A stretch of DNA of 64,000 nt, from NCBI RefSeq assembly GCF_040675535.1, contig NZ_JBFAPC010000005.1:1-64000 (forward strand), read 5' to 3'. This DNA comes from Patulibacter sp040675535. GTDB taxonomy: Bacteria > Actinomycetota > Thermoleophilia > Solirubrobacterales > Solirubrobacteraceae. The notes beneath the pieces are model-generated. The model saw nothing but the letters and a program-made list of their open reading frames with translations, had not been told where the DNA came from and did no database searches. The position numbers and the translations under genes were made by a program. This document shows, piece after piece, positions 49,155-58,187 of the stretch (within the stretch, counting starts at the first letter, position 1; each line of letters starts with the position of its first letter).

Positions 49155-50187
49155 GGTGGCGAACGTGAGCGCCACGGACGTGCCGTCCGTCGGGCCCATG
49201 GGCGCGCCGGACGGTCCCTCCTCGGCCCGGCCGGGCAGCCGGGAGCTGATCCAGTCCGTCTCCCTGCGCTACGGCGTCGTCATCGCCCTCGTGCTGATGA
49301 TCGTGGCGTTCTGCGTCGCGCGGCCCGACAGCTTCGCGACGGTCAGCAACCTCCAGGCGATCCTCGCCCAGGCCGCGCCGGCGATGATCCTGGCGGTCGG
49401 TCTGACCACGGTCCTCGTGATGCAGGACTTCGACCTCTCGTTCGGCGCGACCACGAACCTCGCGATGGGCCTCGTGATCGCGATGATCGTGAAGTCGGGC
49501 GTTCCGTGGGTCCCCGCGCTTCTCGTCGGCCTGGCGGCCGGCGTGGCCGTGGGACTCGCCAATGGCTTCCTCATCGCCCGGCTCGGCGCGGCGTCGTTCA
49601 TCATCACGCTCGCGATGAGCACCGTCGTCGTCGGCGTGGAGTTCGCCGTCACCGACCAGCAGAACATCATCGCCGAGCTGCCCGCAGCCTTCACCAGCAT
49701 CGGCCAGAACGCCCCGATCCTGGGGCTGAGCAACGTGTTCTGGATCGCGGTCATCGTCTGCGCGATCGGCTGGTTCGCGCTCGACAAGACCGAGTCCGGG
49801 CGCTTCATGTACGCGATTGGCGGGAACTCGGAGGCCGCACGACTCGCCGGCGTCCCGATCCTGCGGCTGCGGCTCATCGGCTTCGCGGCGGTCGGCTTCA
49901 CCGCCGCGATCGCCGGGGTGCTCCTGGCGTCCCAGTCCGGCTCCTACGCCCCGGGCGTCGGGTCCGCGTACCTCCTACCGACCTATGCGGCCGTCTTCCT
50001 CGGGTCCGCGGCGTTCCGGCCCGGGCAGTTCACGATCCCCGGCGCGATCGTGGGCGTGCTCTTCCTGCAGGTGATCAACACCGGCCTGAGCATGCTCAAC
50101 CTCGACACCTTCGTGATCAACCTGGTGCAGGGAGCGATCCTCATCGCCGCCGTCCTGCTGAGCCGCCTCGGGCAGCGCACCGCATGA
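49147..50187 (+). CDS. CUT2-type ABC transporter permease (RbsC family)
   Basis: This 346-residue permease has about ten membrane helices: YGVVIALVLMIVAFCVARPD, ILAQAAPAMILAVGLTTVLV, PALLVGLAAGVAVGLANGFL, SFIITLAMSTVVVGVEFAVT and the conserved GRFMYAIGGNSEAARLAGVP before the last helices. It forms the homodimeric channel of the importer. Its GTG start overlaps the binding-protein gene by 8 bases; its stop overlaps the ATPase ATG. Confidence 0.9.
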   Translation: MSEVANVSATDVPSVGPMGAPDGPSSARPGSRELIQSVSLRYGVVIALVLMIVAFCVARPDSFATVSNLQAILAQAAPAMILAVGLTTVLVMQDFDLSFGATTNLAMGLVIAMIVKSGVPWVPALLVGLAAGVAVGLANGFLIARLGAASFIITLAMSTVVVGVEFAVTDQQNIIAELPAAFTSIGQNAPILGLSNVFWIAVIVCAIGWFALDKTESGRFMYAIGGNSEAARLAGVPILRLRLIGFAAVGFTAAIAGVLLASQSGSYAPGVGSAYLLPTYAAVFLGSAAFRPGQFTIPGAIVGVLFLQVINTGLSMLNLDTFVINLVQGAILIAAVLLSRLGQRTA

Positions 50188-51746
50188 CCGGGGACGACGT
50201 GTCGCAGGCATCGCTGTTCGTCGAGGCGCGGGGGCTCTCGAAGGCCTACCCCGGCGTCCAGGCGGCGCAGGGCGTCGACTTCGCGGTGTCCCGCGGGGAG
50301 ATCGTCGGGCTCGTCGGTCCCAACGGCGCCGGGAAGAGCACGCTCATCAAGATGCTCGCGGGGGCGGTCATCCCCGACGAGGGCACCATCAGCGTCTCCG
50401 GCGCCCCCGTCGTCATCGACCGCCCGAGCATCGCGACGGGACTGGGACTGGCGTTCGTCCACCAGGAGCGGTCGGACGTCCCCAACCTCTCGGTCGCGGA
50501 GAACGTGCAGCTCGGTCTGGGGTTCCCCAAGCGCCAGGGCAGGATCGACCGCGGCGCGCTGAAGCGCAACGCGGTCGCGGTGCTCGACCGGCTGGGGGCG
50601 AGGATGGATCCGGAGGCGCTTGCCTCGAGCCTCTCGGTCGTCGACCAGCGGCTCCTCACGATTGCCCGCGGCATCGCGGCGGACGCGCAGATGATCGTCC
50701 TGGACGAGCCGTCCGCTTCCCTGACCGCCGACGAGATCGAGATGCTGCACGACGTGCTGCGGCGACTGGCGGCACAGGGCACGGCCGTTGTCTACGTCTC
50801 CCATCGGCTCGACGAGATCACCGCGCTCACCGATCGCGTCGTCGTCATGCGCGGCGGCAGGGTCACGGGCGCCTTCCCGACGGCCGGCGCGTCCACCACG
50901 AAGCTGATCGAGCACATCACTGGCGTCCCCGAGGCCGCACGGGTCGGGGTGACCCGCGCGTCCCTCGAGACGCAACGTCAGGCCATGGCGAGCGCGGACA
51001 GTACGAAGCTCCTGGACGTCCGGGGCCTCTCCCGCGCTGGGATCGTCGAGGACGCCTCGTTCTCGCTCGCCGCCGGTGAGGTCCTGGGTCTCGCCGGCAT
51101 GGTCGGCGCCGGGCGCTCGGAGCTCATGCGGCTCATCTACGGCGCGGACCGGGCGACCGGGGGCGAGATCCTGGTCGACGGCGAGGCCGTCACCATCAAG
51201 TCGCCGCGGGACGCACTGCGGGCCGGGATCGTCCTGCTGCCGGAGGACCGCCGGCGCCACGGGCTCATCCTCGAGCAGTCCATCAGGCAGAACATGACGC
51301 TCCCGGCGATCCGCCGGTTCCGGCGGGTACCGGGCCTCCCGGTGCCGAGCCTCGCCCGCGAACGGCGTGCGGCGGTCGAACAGATGTCCGACCTCGCGGT
51401 GCGAGCACCGTCCCCGGAGACCGTCGTCGGCACGCTCTCGGGAGGCAACCAGCAGAAGGTCGTCCTCGCGAAGTGGCTGATTCACGGCGCGCGCGTCTTC
51501 ATCTTCGACGAGCCGACGCTCGGCGTCGACGTGTCGGGCAAGCGCGAGCTGTACGCCCGCATGGAGAAGCTCGCGGCCCAGGGGCACGGGGTCATCTTCG
51601 TATCGTCGGAGTTCGAGGAGCTCGTCGAGACGTGCTCCCGGGTCCTGGTGATGCGCGAGGGACGACTGACCGGCGAGGTCCTCGCGCCCGACATCTCCGT
51701 CGCGGGGCTCGTGAGCCGCTGCTATGCCGATCGTGCTGCAGCCTGA
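50184..51746 (+). CDS. CUT2-type ABC transporter ATPase with two nucleotide domains (RbsA family)
   Basis: This 520-residue fused ATPase has in domain 1 Walker A GLVGPNGAGKSTLIK, Walker B MIVLDEPSASL and H-loop YVSHRLDEI. Its signature reads LSVVDQRL instead of the usual LSxGQxQ, which is odd. In domain 2 Walker A is degenerate (GMVGAGRSELMR, normal for this family), the signature LSGGNQQK is intact and Walker B is VFIFDEPTLGVD. It powers the permease. ATG 50184 overlaps the permease stop. Confidence 0.92.
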   Translation: MTGDDVSQASLFVEARGLSKAYPGVQAAQGVDFAVSRGEIVGLVGPNGAGKSTLIKMLAGAVIPDEGTISVSGAPVVIDRPSIATGLGLAFVHQERSDVPNLSVAENVQLGLGFPKRQGRIDRGALKRNAVAVLDRLGARMDPEALASSLSVVDQRLLTIARGIAADAQMIVLDEPSASLTADEIEMLHDVLRRLAAQGTAVVYVSHRLDEITALTDRVVVMRGGRVTGAFPTAGASTTKLIEHITGVPEAARVGVTRASLETQRQAMASADSTKLLDVRGLSRAGIVEDASFSLAAGEVLGLAGMVGAGRSELMRLIYGADRATGGEILVDGEAVTIKSPRDALRAGIVLLPEDRRRHGLILEQSIRQNMTLPAIRRFRRVPGLPVPSLARERRAAVEQMSDLAVRAPSPETVVGTLSGGNQQKVVLAKWLIHGARVFIFDEPTLGVDVSGKRELYARMEKLAAQGHGVIFVSSEFEELVETCSRVLVMREGRLTGEVLAPDISVAGLVSRCYADRAAA

Positions 51747-51830
51747 ACCCATCACCTGAGACGCCGCTCCGAGGTACGGTCGTCGTGGCCGTCGACCCCG
51801 GGGCGCCATCAGCCTTCGAAAGGAACCCAA

Positions 51831-52352
51831 GTGTCGAAACATGTCGTGGCCCGTGTGGGCGAGATCCCCGACGGCGGACGGGTGATCGTCACCCTCCAAG
51901 GACGGTCCGTCGGGATCTTCAACGTCGGCGGGTCCTACTACGCGCTGCTCAACCGGTGTCCGCACCGCGGTGCCGAGCTGTGTCGCGGATCGGTCCTCGG
52001 TCGGATCGAGGCCGACACGCCCGGGGAGATCGACTGGCAGGAGAAGCAGCACCTCATCCAGTGCCCGTGGCACGGGTGGGAGTTCGACATCGTCTCCGGG
52101 AAGTCGTACACGCGATCGGCTGTCCGGTCCTACCCCGTCGCGGTCGCCCAGGGATCCGACGTCGTGACCGACGTCGACTCGGGTGTCGCGGCTCCGACCT
52201 CCTGCGCGGGCAGCGATGCGACGGCGGGTACGGGCCTCTCGGCCCCCGGCCTGCGACCCGGGCCGTTCGAGGCTCAGACGTTCCCGATCGCGATCGAGGA
52301 CGAGTACATCGTCGTGAACATGCCGGGACGGGTCCGCGCCGCCGCGGACTGA
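51831..52352 (+). CDS. Rieske 2Fe-2S protein
   Basis: This 173-residue protein has Rieske ligands Cys43 and His45 (CPHRGA) and Cys78 and His81 (CPWHGW). The gap between them has an insert (DTPGEIDWQEKQH). It has no mononuclear-iron catalytic domain, so it is a ferredoxin or a regulatory subunit rather than a full dioxygenase. It is longer than a Rieske ferredoxin (about 105 residues), with an unmatched C-terminal part from residue 100 that ends IAIEDEYIVVNMPGR. GTG 51831 has AAGGA 6 bases upstream. It likely passes electrons between the reductase and an oxygenase. Confidence 0.88.
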   Translation: MSKHVVARVGEIPDGGRVIVTLQGRSVGIFNVGGSYYALLNRCPHRGAELCRGSVLGRIEADTPGEIDWQEKQHLIQCPWHGWEFDIVSGKSYTRSAVRSYPVAVAQGSDVVTDVDSGVAAPTSCAGSDATAGTGLSAPGLRPGPFEAQTFPIAIEDEYIVVNMPGRVRAAAD

Positions 52353-52410
52353 GCGTTCCGGCCGCGAGACCGACGCCGGCGGCACGCCGGCGGCGATCCT
52401 CCGCATACGC

Positions 52411-52429
52411 GTTTCTCGCGGTGCGGAAA
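52411..52429. promoter_or_regulatory. Candidate IclR operator (site 4)
   Basis: GTTTC-TCGCGGTGC-GGAAA, 100 bases upstream of the SDR start at 52529. It has the same 9-base spacing as site 1. Confidence 0.45.
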
Positions 52430-52528
52430 GTGTCGAGCCACAGCGATTGCGGGCCGCGGGGACGGCTCGTAAGTTGCCTCTACAGCGCGAGTGACGCCAG
52501 TCACGTACGCACGAGGAACGAGGCAACA

Positions 52529-53356
52529 GTGGGACGACTCTCGGGAAAGACGGCGCTCGTCACGGGCGCGGCACACGGGCAGGGACGGGCGTTTGCGATC
52601 CGGCTCGCCCGTGAGGGTGCGGACGTGATCGTCACCGACGTCTGCGCCCAGGCGGCGGATGTCGGCTACCCGCTCGGCACCTCGGCCGAGCTCGACGAGA
52701 CCGTCCGCCTCGTCGAGGCGGAGGGCCGGCGAGCGCACGCCGCAGTGGCGGACGTCCGTGATCGGGACGCGTTGGCCGCCGCCATGGCCGCGACTGCCGA
52801 GGCGTTCCCGCGGCTCGACGTGCTCGTCGCCAACGCCGGGATCCAGCGCCACACCCGGATCCTCGACTGCCCCCCGGAGCAGTGGCAGGCCATCATCGAC
52901 ATCAACCTGACCGGGACGTTCAACGTCATCCAGGCGTTCGTCCCGCGGATGGTCAGCGCGGGCAACGGTGGCTCGGTCATCGTCATGAGCTCCGTCGCGG
53001 GCCTGAAGTCGATCCCGTTCTGCGGACCGTACGTCGCCTCGAAGCACGGCATCCAAGGGCTGATGCGCGCACTCGCCCAAGAGCTCGGCGAGCACGGCAT
53101 CCGGGTCAACACCCTGAACCCCGGCGGCGTCGAGTCGCCCATGACCGAAGACCGGAGCCTCCTGGACCTCTTCGGCAACGGTGACGCGGACTCCACCTTC
53201 TTCAACGCCTCCTACGTGCCGCTGCTGCCACTCCCGGAGTCCGGCTTCCTCAGCACCGACGACATCAGCGCGGCGGTCGCGTGGCTCGCATCGGACGAGT
53301 CCGCGTTCGTCACGGGGACGGCGATCCCCATCGAGGCCGGCGCGCTGGTGCGCTGA
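52529..53356 (+). CDS. Mycofactocin-type SDR oxidoreductase
   Basis: This 275-residue SDR has the motif TGAAHGQGRAFAIRLAREGA followed by DVIVTDVCAQAADVGYPLGT and ADVRD. This insert pattern marks the mycofactocin-coupled SDR family, whose NAD stays bound and is reoxidised through mycofactocin. Catalytic Tyr and Lys are in YVASKHG, and RVNTLNPGGVESPM follows. It would oxidise the alcohol made by the P450 to a ketone. No mycofactocin biosynthesis genes are in this window. Confidence 0.9.
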   Translation: MGRLSGKTALVTGAAHGQGRAFAIRLAREGADVIVTDVCAQAADVGYPLGTSAELDETVRLVEAEGRRAHAAVADVRDRDALAAAMAATAEAFPRLDVLVANAGIQRHTRILDCPPEQWQAIIDINLTGTFNVIQAFVPRMVSAGNGGSVIVMSSVAGLKSIPFCGPYVASKHGIQGLMRALAQELGEHGIRVNTLNPGGVESPMTEDRSLLDLFGNGDADSTFFNASYVPLLPLPESGFLSTDDISAAVAWLASDESAFVTGTAIPIEAGALVR

Positions 53357-53388
53357 CCCACCACACGACGACGACACGAAGGACACCC

Positions 53389-54618
53389 ATGAGCGACGAG
53401 ACCTGCCCGTTCGACCACGGCTCGGGAACGGCCACGGACACACCGGGCGTGAGCCCGCTGGCCAAGCGGTTCTGGAACAGCTACGACATCGACGACCCCG
53501 ATCTGGCTGACCACTGGGACGAGGTCCTGGCCGGCCTGCACCAGGGGTGCCCCGTGGCCCGCAGCGACGTGGGCGAGGGCTACTGGGTGATCAACCGCTA
53601 CGAGGACGTCACCAAGGCCGCGAAGGACTGGAAGACGTTCTCGAGCACGAGCGGCTTCACGCCGAACCGCCCCGAGGGCCAGCCGTTCTGGTACCCGGTC
53701 GAGTGCGATCCGCCGCTGCACTCGGAGCTGCGGAAGGTCATGGACGGCCACTTCGCCCCGAGGGCCGTCGGGACCATCGAGGACGAGATCCGCGCCCACG
53801 CCGATCTCCTGCTCGACGGTTTCGTCGGCGACGGCCGAGTCGACGTGGTCAAGCAGTACACCAACGCCCTCCCCGGGTACGTGTTCTGCGGAACGATGTG
53901 CGGCATGCCGCTCGAGGACATGCCGTGGCTGCACGAGACCCTCAGCGCCGGCCTCACCGGACCTCGTGAGGGTCGCGCGGCGGAGATCGTCAAGTCGTTC
54001 GAGTACTTCGAGGCGTTCCTGAAGAAGCGCAGCACGGAGGAGCCCCGCGGTGACGTCGTGGACGAGATCCTTGCGCTCGACCTCGAGGGGTACGACTGGA
54101 GCATGCGCACGGGGACCCTGGCGCAGACCGTCGCGGCCGGGATCGCGACGACGGGGCACGTGATGGCCTCCGCGCTCTGGCACCTCTCCGAGCACGAGGA
54201 GGACAAGCAGGCGCTGATAGCGGACGCCGCCGCCTACCCCCGGGCGGTCGAGGAGTTCGTGCGCATGTACGCGGCCTCGCCGCACAACGGGCGCCGTGCG
54301 ACGACGGACACCGAGGTCGCCGGGACGAAGATCGAAGAGGGGGACTTCGTCGTCCTGGGCTGGGGCGCCGCGAGCCGGGATCCGCTCGTGTGCCCGAATC
54401 CCGGCACGCTCGACATCAAGCGGTCGCCGAATCGCCACGTCGCCTTCGGGTCCGGCGTGCATCGGTGCATCGGCGCGCACCTCGCCCGCCTCGAGATGCG
54501 CATCGGCCTCCAGGCGTTCCTGGCCCGCATCCCGGACTATCGGGTCGCGGAGGGGTTCGTCCCGCAGTACGAACAGAACATCGTCCGCTCCCTGACCTCG
54601 CTGCCGTTGGAGTTCTGA
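53389..54618 (+). CDS. Cytochrome P450
   Basis: This 409-residue soluble bacterial P450 has the heme-binding Cys360 in FGSGVHRCIGAHLARLE, the ExxR helix in AVEEFVRMYA, and I-helix AAGIATTGHVMASALWHL. In the I-helix the usual acidic residue before Thr-Thr is replaced by Ile-Ala, an uncommon change at the oxygen-activation site. It hydroxylates an organic substrate with electrons from the ferredoxin encoded next. ATG 53389 has AAGGA 5 bases upstream. Confidence 0.93.
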   Translation: MSDETCPFDHGSGTATDTPGVSPLAKRFWNSYDIDDPDLADHWDEVLAGLHQGCPVARSDVGEGYWVINRYEDVTKAAKDWKTFSSTSGFTPNRPEGQPFWYPVECDPPLHSELRKVMDGHFAPRAVGTIEDEIRAHADLLLDGFVGDGRVDVVKQYTNALPGYVFCGTMCGMPLEDMPWLHETLSAGLTGPREGRAAEIVKSFEYFEAFLKKRSTEEPRGDVVDEILALDLEGYDWSMRTGTLAQTVAAGIATTGHVMASALWHLSEHEEDKQALIADAAAYPRAVEEFVRMYAASPHNGRRATTDTEVAGTKIEEGDFVVLGWGAASRDPLVCPNPGTLDIKRSPNRHVAFGSGVHRCIGAHLARLEMRIGLQAFLARIPDYRVAEGFVPQYEQNIVRSLTSLPLEF

Positions 54619-54893
54619 TGGCCGTCTACGTCATCGCCGAGCCGTGCGTCGACACGAAGGATCAGTCCTGCGTCGACGTCTGCCCGGTCGACTGCATCCA
54701 CCCGACCCGGGATGATCCCGACTACGGCGAGCACACGATGTTGTACATCGATCCGGTCGAGTGCATCGGGTGTGACGCGTGTGCCATCGCCTGTCCCGTC
54801 GGAGCGGTCTTCACCGCCGATGATCTCCCCGCGGAGTGGCGGCACTACGCGGGACTGAACGCGACGTTCTTCTCCGCGCGTTCGGCGGCCTGA
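54618..54893 (+). CDS. Seven-iron ferredoxin (3Fe-4S/4Fe-4S, FdxA type)
   Basis: This 91-residue ferredoxin starts in a TGATG overlap with the P450 gene. The first cluster set is in CVDTKDQSCVDVCPVDCIHP and the second in CIGCDACAIACPVGAVF. The pattern fits FdxA-type ferredoxins of actinobacteria, which often serve P450s. Its position makes it the immediate electron donor of the P450; the donor to the ferredoxin may be the PDR-type reductase or a reductase elsewhere. Confidence 0.92.
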   Translation: MAVYVIAEPCVDTKDQSCVDVCPVDCIHPTRDDPDYGEHTMLYIDPVECIGCDACAIACPVGAVFTADDLPAEWRHYAGLNATFFSARSAA

Positions 54894-54901
54894 CGAAGGG
54901 C

Positions 54902-54928
54902 GGGGCGGCCGGCCACGACGGCCGCCCC
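54902..54928. terminator. Bidirectional hairpin between convergent units
   Basis: GGGGCGGCC (54902-54910) pairs perfectly with GGCCGCCCC (54920-54928) between the ferredoxin stop and the leftward crotonase stop. Confidence 0.7.
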
Positions 54929-54941
54929 GGTCCCACGCCCG

Positions 54942-55724
54942 CTACGCCGGGGGCGAGACGCGGTGCCCCGCCGGCCAGGAGTCACCTCCCGCCAGACCCT
55001 CCAGCGCGAGGCCGTGCGACAGTTCGTCGAGCAGGCGGCGCTTGATGGGCTGCGTGAGGACCTCGCGCGCGTAGCGACGGGTCAGGGGCGGGCGGGCGGC
55101 GATCGACCGTGCGAGTTCCAACGCCCGGGGCATGAGCTCCGTGCGGGGCAGCACCTCCTTCACGACCCCCAGGGCCTGCGCCTCCCGCGCGCCGAGGGAC
55201 TCGCCCGTCAGGAGGAACGAACGGCCCCGATTGGGGCCGAGCAGCATGGGCCAGACGACGTGGACCCCGTCGCCGGGGACGATGCCGGACGGGTAGTGCG
55301 GTGCGTCCTGGAACACGCAGTCGTCGGACGCCAGGACGACATCGCACAGGACCGCGATCTCGGCGTGCACCGTCGCTGGCCCGTTGACCGCCGCGATCGT
55401 CGGCACCGGGATGTCGAGGAGGTTCAGGAGCAGCCGCTTCCCCTCCGCGTGCACCCGGTCCCACTCCGCCGCCGGGCGGCTGGTCGCCTCTCCCGCGTAG
55501 AAATGGGCGCAGAACGACTCGCCGGTCCCGGTGATGACGACCACCTCGTTCTCCGGGTCGGCGGCGATGTCCGCGAAGCACCAACCGAGTTCCTCGTGGG
55601 GAACGCCCCCCCAATGGAGCGGGCCGTCGTCGGTGTGGAGTCGCACGGTGAGAACCCCGTCGTCGCGCGTCAGGTGGACGTGCGAGTAGCGGTCCGCGTA
55701 GTTGTGGAGTCTGAGGTGATCCAT
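54942..55724 (-). CDS. Crotonase-superfamily enzyme resembling 6-oxocamphor hydrolase
   Basis: This 260-residue crotonase fold has VVVITGTGESFCAHFYAGEA, VPTIAAVNGPATVHAEIAVL, FQDAPHYPSGIVPGDGVHVV and LLGPNRGRSFLLTGESLGAR. The His-Ala-Glu and the PSGIVPGDGVHVVWP stretch are those I associate with the 6-oxocamphor hydrolase branch, which cleaves cyclic beta-diketones (retro-Claisen) without CoA. An ordinary enoyl-CoA hydratase is the alternative. It is transcribed toward the P450 operon and shares the divergent promoter region with hyuA. Confidence 0.8.
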   Translation of the reverse strand: MDHLRLHNYADRYSHVHLTRDDGVLTVRLHTDDGPLHWGGVPHEELGWCFADIAADPENEVVVITGTGESFCAHFYAGEATSRPAAEWDRVHAEGKRLLLNLLDIPVPTIAAVNGPATVHAEIAVLCDVVLASDDCVFQDAPHYPSGIVPGDGVHVVWPMLLGPNRGRSFLLTGESLGAREAQALGVVKEVLPRTELMPRALELARSIAARPPLTRRYAREVLTQPIKRRLLDELSHGLALEGLAGGDSWPAGHRVSPPA

Positions 55725-55874
55725 CCCTCGACGCTACGGTGGCTGGCGTCACACGACACGGGCGGCGTTCCGCTGTGCAGAAGCGGTGCCCTGGGCAGTC
55801 GGTTCGCGGCGGATCAGCCGTGTCGAGGCGTCGCACAGCGGCTCGAAGTCGCGACGTCGGAAGGCGACAACTCC

Positions 55875-55890
55875 GTTTCTGCACCCCGGA
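55875..55890. promoter_or_regulatory. Candidate IclR operator (site 5)
   Basis: GTTTC-TGCACCCC-GGA(ATT) lies in the 267-base divergent region between the crotonase (55724) and hyuA (55992) starts, about 100 bases before hyuA. Nothing else recognisable is in that region. Confidence 0.35.
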
Positions 55891-55991
55891 ATTCCCCGTG
55901 GAAACCGGTGGTAGCGTCGCCCCCGACGCCGTGGACGACTCCGCTCGCCGGATCTCCCACGGATGGGTCAGGTAAACGATGAGGAGACTTC

Positions 55992-58187
55992 GTGGGCGAT
56001 AGCAACTACGCGATCGGCGTGGACATCGGGGGGACGTTCACCGATTGCATCGTCGTGGACGACTCGGGGCGGACGACGATCGGGAAGACGACGTCGACCC
56101 ACGGTGATCTTCCGACCGGCGTCCTCAACTCGATCGGCGCCGCAGCCGGCCAACTGGGCACCGACACGGAGACGCTGCTCAGTGCGACGCGCTCCGTCTA
56201 CCACGGCTCGACGGTCGGGACCAACGCACTCGTCGAGGGACGCACCTCGACCGTCGGGCTCATCGCGACCCGCGGCCATGGCGACTCGATCTTCATGATG
56301 CAGGCGGGCGAGCGCCTCCGCGGCCTGCCGCCCGAGACGCTCGCGCACGTCGCGGCCCAGCCGAAGCCGGCGCCGCTGGTGCCGAAGCACCTGGTCGCGG
56401 AGGTCGACGGGCGCGTCACGTTCGACGGCCGGGTCCTGGTCCCGCTGCGCGACGAGAGCGTGACCGAGGCCATCGATCAGCTGATCGAGGCGGGCGCCGA
56501 GGCGTTCTCCGTGGCCCTCCTGTGGTCGTTCGCCAACAACGAGCACGAGCTCCGCGTCCGCGACCTGATCCACGAGCGCCTCCCCGGGGCGTTCGTGTCG
56601 CTCTCGCACCAGGTCGCCCCGCGACCCGGCGAGTACCAGCGCACCGTCGCGACGGTCATCAACTCCGCCATCGGTCCCGTGATGGACGCCTACCTCGGCG
56701 AGCTCGAGGACGCGCTCCAAGGCGCCGGATACGCGCACCGCCTCCAGCTGATGAGCTGCTCCGGTGGCGTCATCGACGTCGAGGAGGCCCGACGGAGCCC
56801 CGTCCTCACCATCGGATCCGGGCCGACCGCCGGCGTCATCGGCAGCCGCGCCCTCGCGGCGCGCACGGCGGCGGCCTCGGCCCGCGTCGGTGCCGGTGCG
56901 GTCGTCGTCGACTCCGGCGGTACCGGCTCGGGACCCGTCGGGAGCGCGCCCGCCCCCGCGAACGTCGTCACGACCGACATGGGCGGGACCACGCTCGACG
57001 TCGGCGTGATCGACGGCGGACGCCCGCTGACCCGGCCGACCAGCCGGCACGGGCAGTTCGAGTACTTCGTCCCGACGGTCGACGTCCGTTCGATCGGTGC
57101 GGGCGGCGGCAGCATCGTCCAGTTCAACGAGGACCTCGGCACGATCACCGTCGGGCCGCGGAGCGCAGGGTCGATCCCCGGACCTGCGTGTTACGGCCGC
57201 GGCGGCACGATGGCCACCGTCACCGACGCGGACCTCGTGCTCGGCTACCTCGACCACGAGTTCTTCCTCAACGGCGCGATGCCGCTCGACCTCGACGCCT
57301 CGCTGCGCGTCCTCGAGGCCGCGGGGGCGCCCGTCGGACTCTCCGCGGTCGAGACGGCGGCGGCCGCCGCTCGGATCGTCGACAGCCAGATGGCCGACGC
57401 CATCCGCCTGGCGAGCGTGCAGCAGGGGTACGACCCGCGCGACTTCACGGTCTACGCCTACGGCGGCGCAGGCCCGGTCCACGCGAGCGGCTACGCCCGC
57501 GAGCTCGGCGTCTCCCGGGTCGTCGTGCCGCTGAGCGACTTCGCTTCCGGCTGGTCCGCCTTCGGGGTCGCCACGTCGGAGGCGGTCGTCGTGCGCGAGA
57601 TGGGACGCGCGTCGTCGTCGCCCTTCTCGCCGGCGTTCTTCAACGACGCCTGGCCCGACCTGGAGGCCGAGGTCCGCCGCCGGCTCCTCGCCCAGGGGGC
57701 ACGGGAGGACCAGATCGTCCTGGAGCGCATCGTCGACACGAAGTACCGCAACCAGTTCTCGGTCATTCCGGTGTCGGCTCCGCCGGGGACCTGGGACGAC
57801 GAGGTGGTGGCGGAATTCGTCGGGGCGTTCGAGGCCGAGTACGCCCGGCTCTTCGGCGAGGGGTCGGGCTCCGCGAGCGCGGGCTACGCGACAACGGGCC
57901 TCGCCGTCCGCGGCGTCGCGGACATCGGGCAGTACGAGCCGACGATCCACGAGCCGGTCGCCTCCGACACCGCACCGACGATCAAGCGCACGCGCAAGGT
58001 CGTCTACTACGAGGACGAGGGCCTCGCCCCGCGCGACGTGCCCGTCTTCGACGGGACGACGTTCGTGCACGGCATGACCGTCGCAGGCCCCGCCATCATC
58101 GAGTACCCGGACACGACGGTCGTCGTCCGGCCCGCCCAGACCTCGCTCGTCGACGAGTTCGGCAGCATCCACCTGCTGCTCCCCTGA
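55992..58187 (+). CDS. Hydantoinase/oxoprolinase A-type subunit (acetone-carboxylase beta-like)
   Basis: This 731-residue protein of the HyuA family has the ASKHA-type ATP-binding start YAIGVDIGGTFTDCIVVDD, then HGSTVGTNALVEGR, the central VVTTDMGGTTLDVGVIDGG and the C-terminal VYAYGGAGPVHASGYARELG. In this family the subunit activates the substrate with ATP. Members open hydantoins or oxoproline, or carboxylate ketones such as acetone and acetophenone. The island context favours a ketone. The GTG start has GAGGAG upstream; stop and next start overlap. Confidence 0.92.
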   Translation: MGDSNYAIGVDIGGTFTDCIVVDDSGRTTIGKTTSTHGDLPTGVLNSIGAAAGQLGTDTETLLSATRSVYHGSTVGTNALVEGRTSTVGLIATRGHGDSIFMMQAGERLRGLPPETLAHVAAQPKPAPLVPKHLVAEVDGRVTFDGRVLVPLRDESVTEAIDQLIEAGAEAFSVALLWSFANNEHELRVRDLIHERLPGAFVSLSHQVAPRPGEYQRTVATVINSAIGPVMDAYLGELEDALQGAGYAHRLQLMSCSGGVIDVEEARRSPVLTIGSGPTAGVIGSRALAARTAAASARVGAGAVVVDSGGTGSGPVGSAPAPANVVTTDMGGTTLDVGVIDGGRPLTRPTSRHGQFEYFVPTVDVRSIGAGGGSIVQFNEDLGTITVGPRSAGSIPGPACYGRGGTMATVTDADLVLGYLDHEFFLNGAMPLDLDASLRVLEAAGAPVGLSAVETAAAAARIVDSQMADAIRLASVQQGYDPRDFTVYAYGGAGPVHASGYARELGVSRVVVPLSDFASGWSAFGVATSEAVVVREMGRASSSPFSPAFFNDAWPDLEAEVRRRLLAQGAREDQIVLERIVDTKYRNQFSVIPVSAPPGTWDDEVVAEFVGAFEAEYARLFGEGSGSASAGYATTGLAVRGVADIGQYEPTIHEPVASDTAPTIKRTRKVVYYEDEGLAPRDVPVFDGTTFVHGMTVAGPAIIEYPDTTVVVRPAQTSLVDEFGSIHLLLP

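Noticed and set aside
54942..55724. Ordinary enoyl-CoA hydratase
   Set aside because: The pattern around HAEIAVL and PSGIVPGDGVHVVWP fits the 6-oxocamphor-hydrolase branch better, though the general crotonase call remains the fallback.
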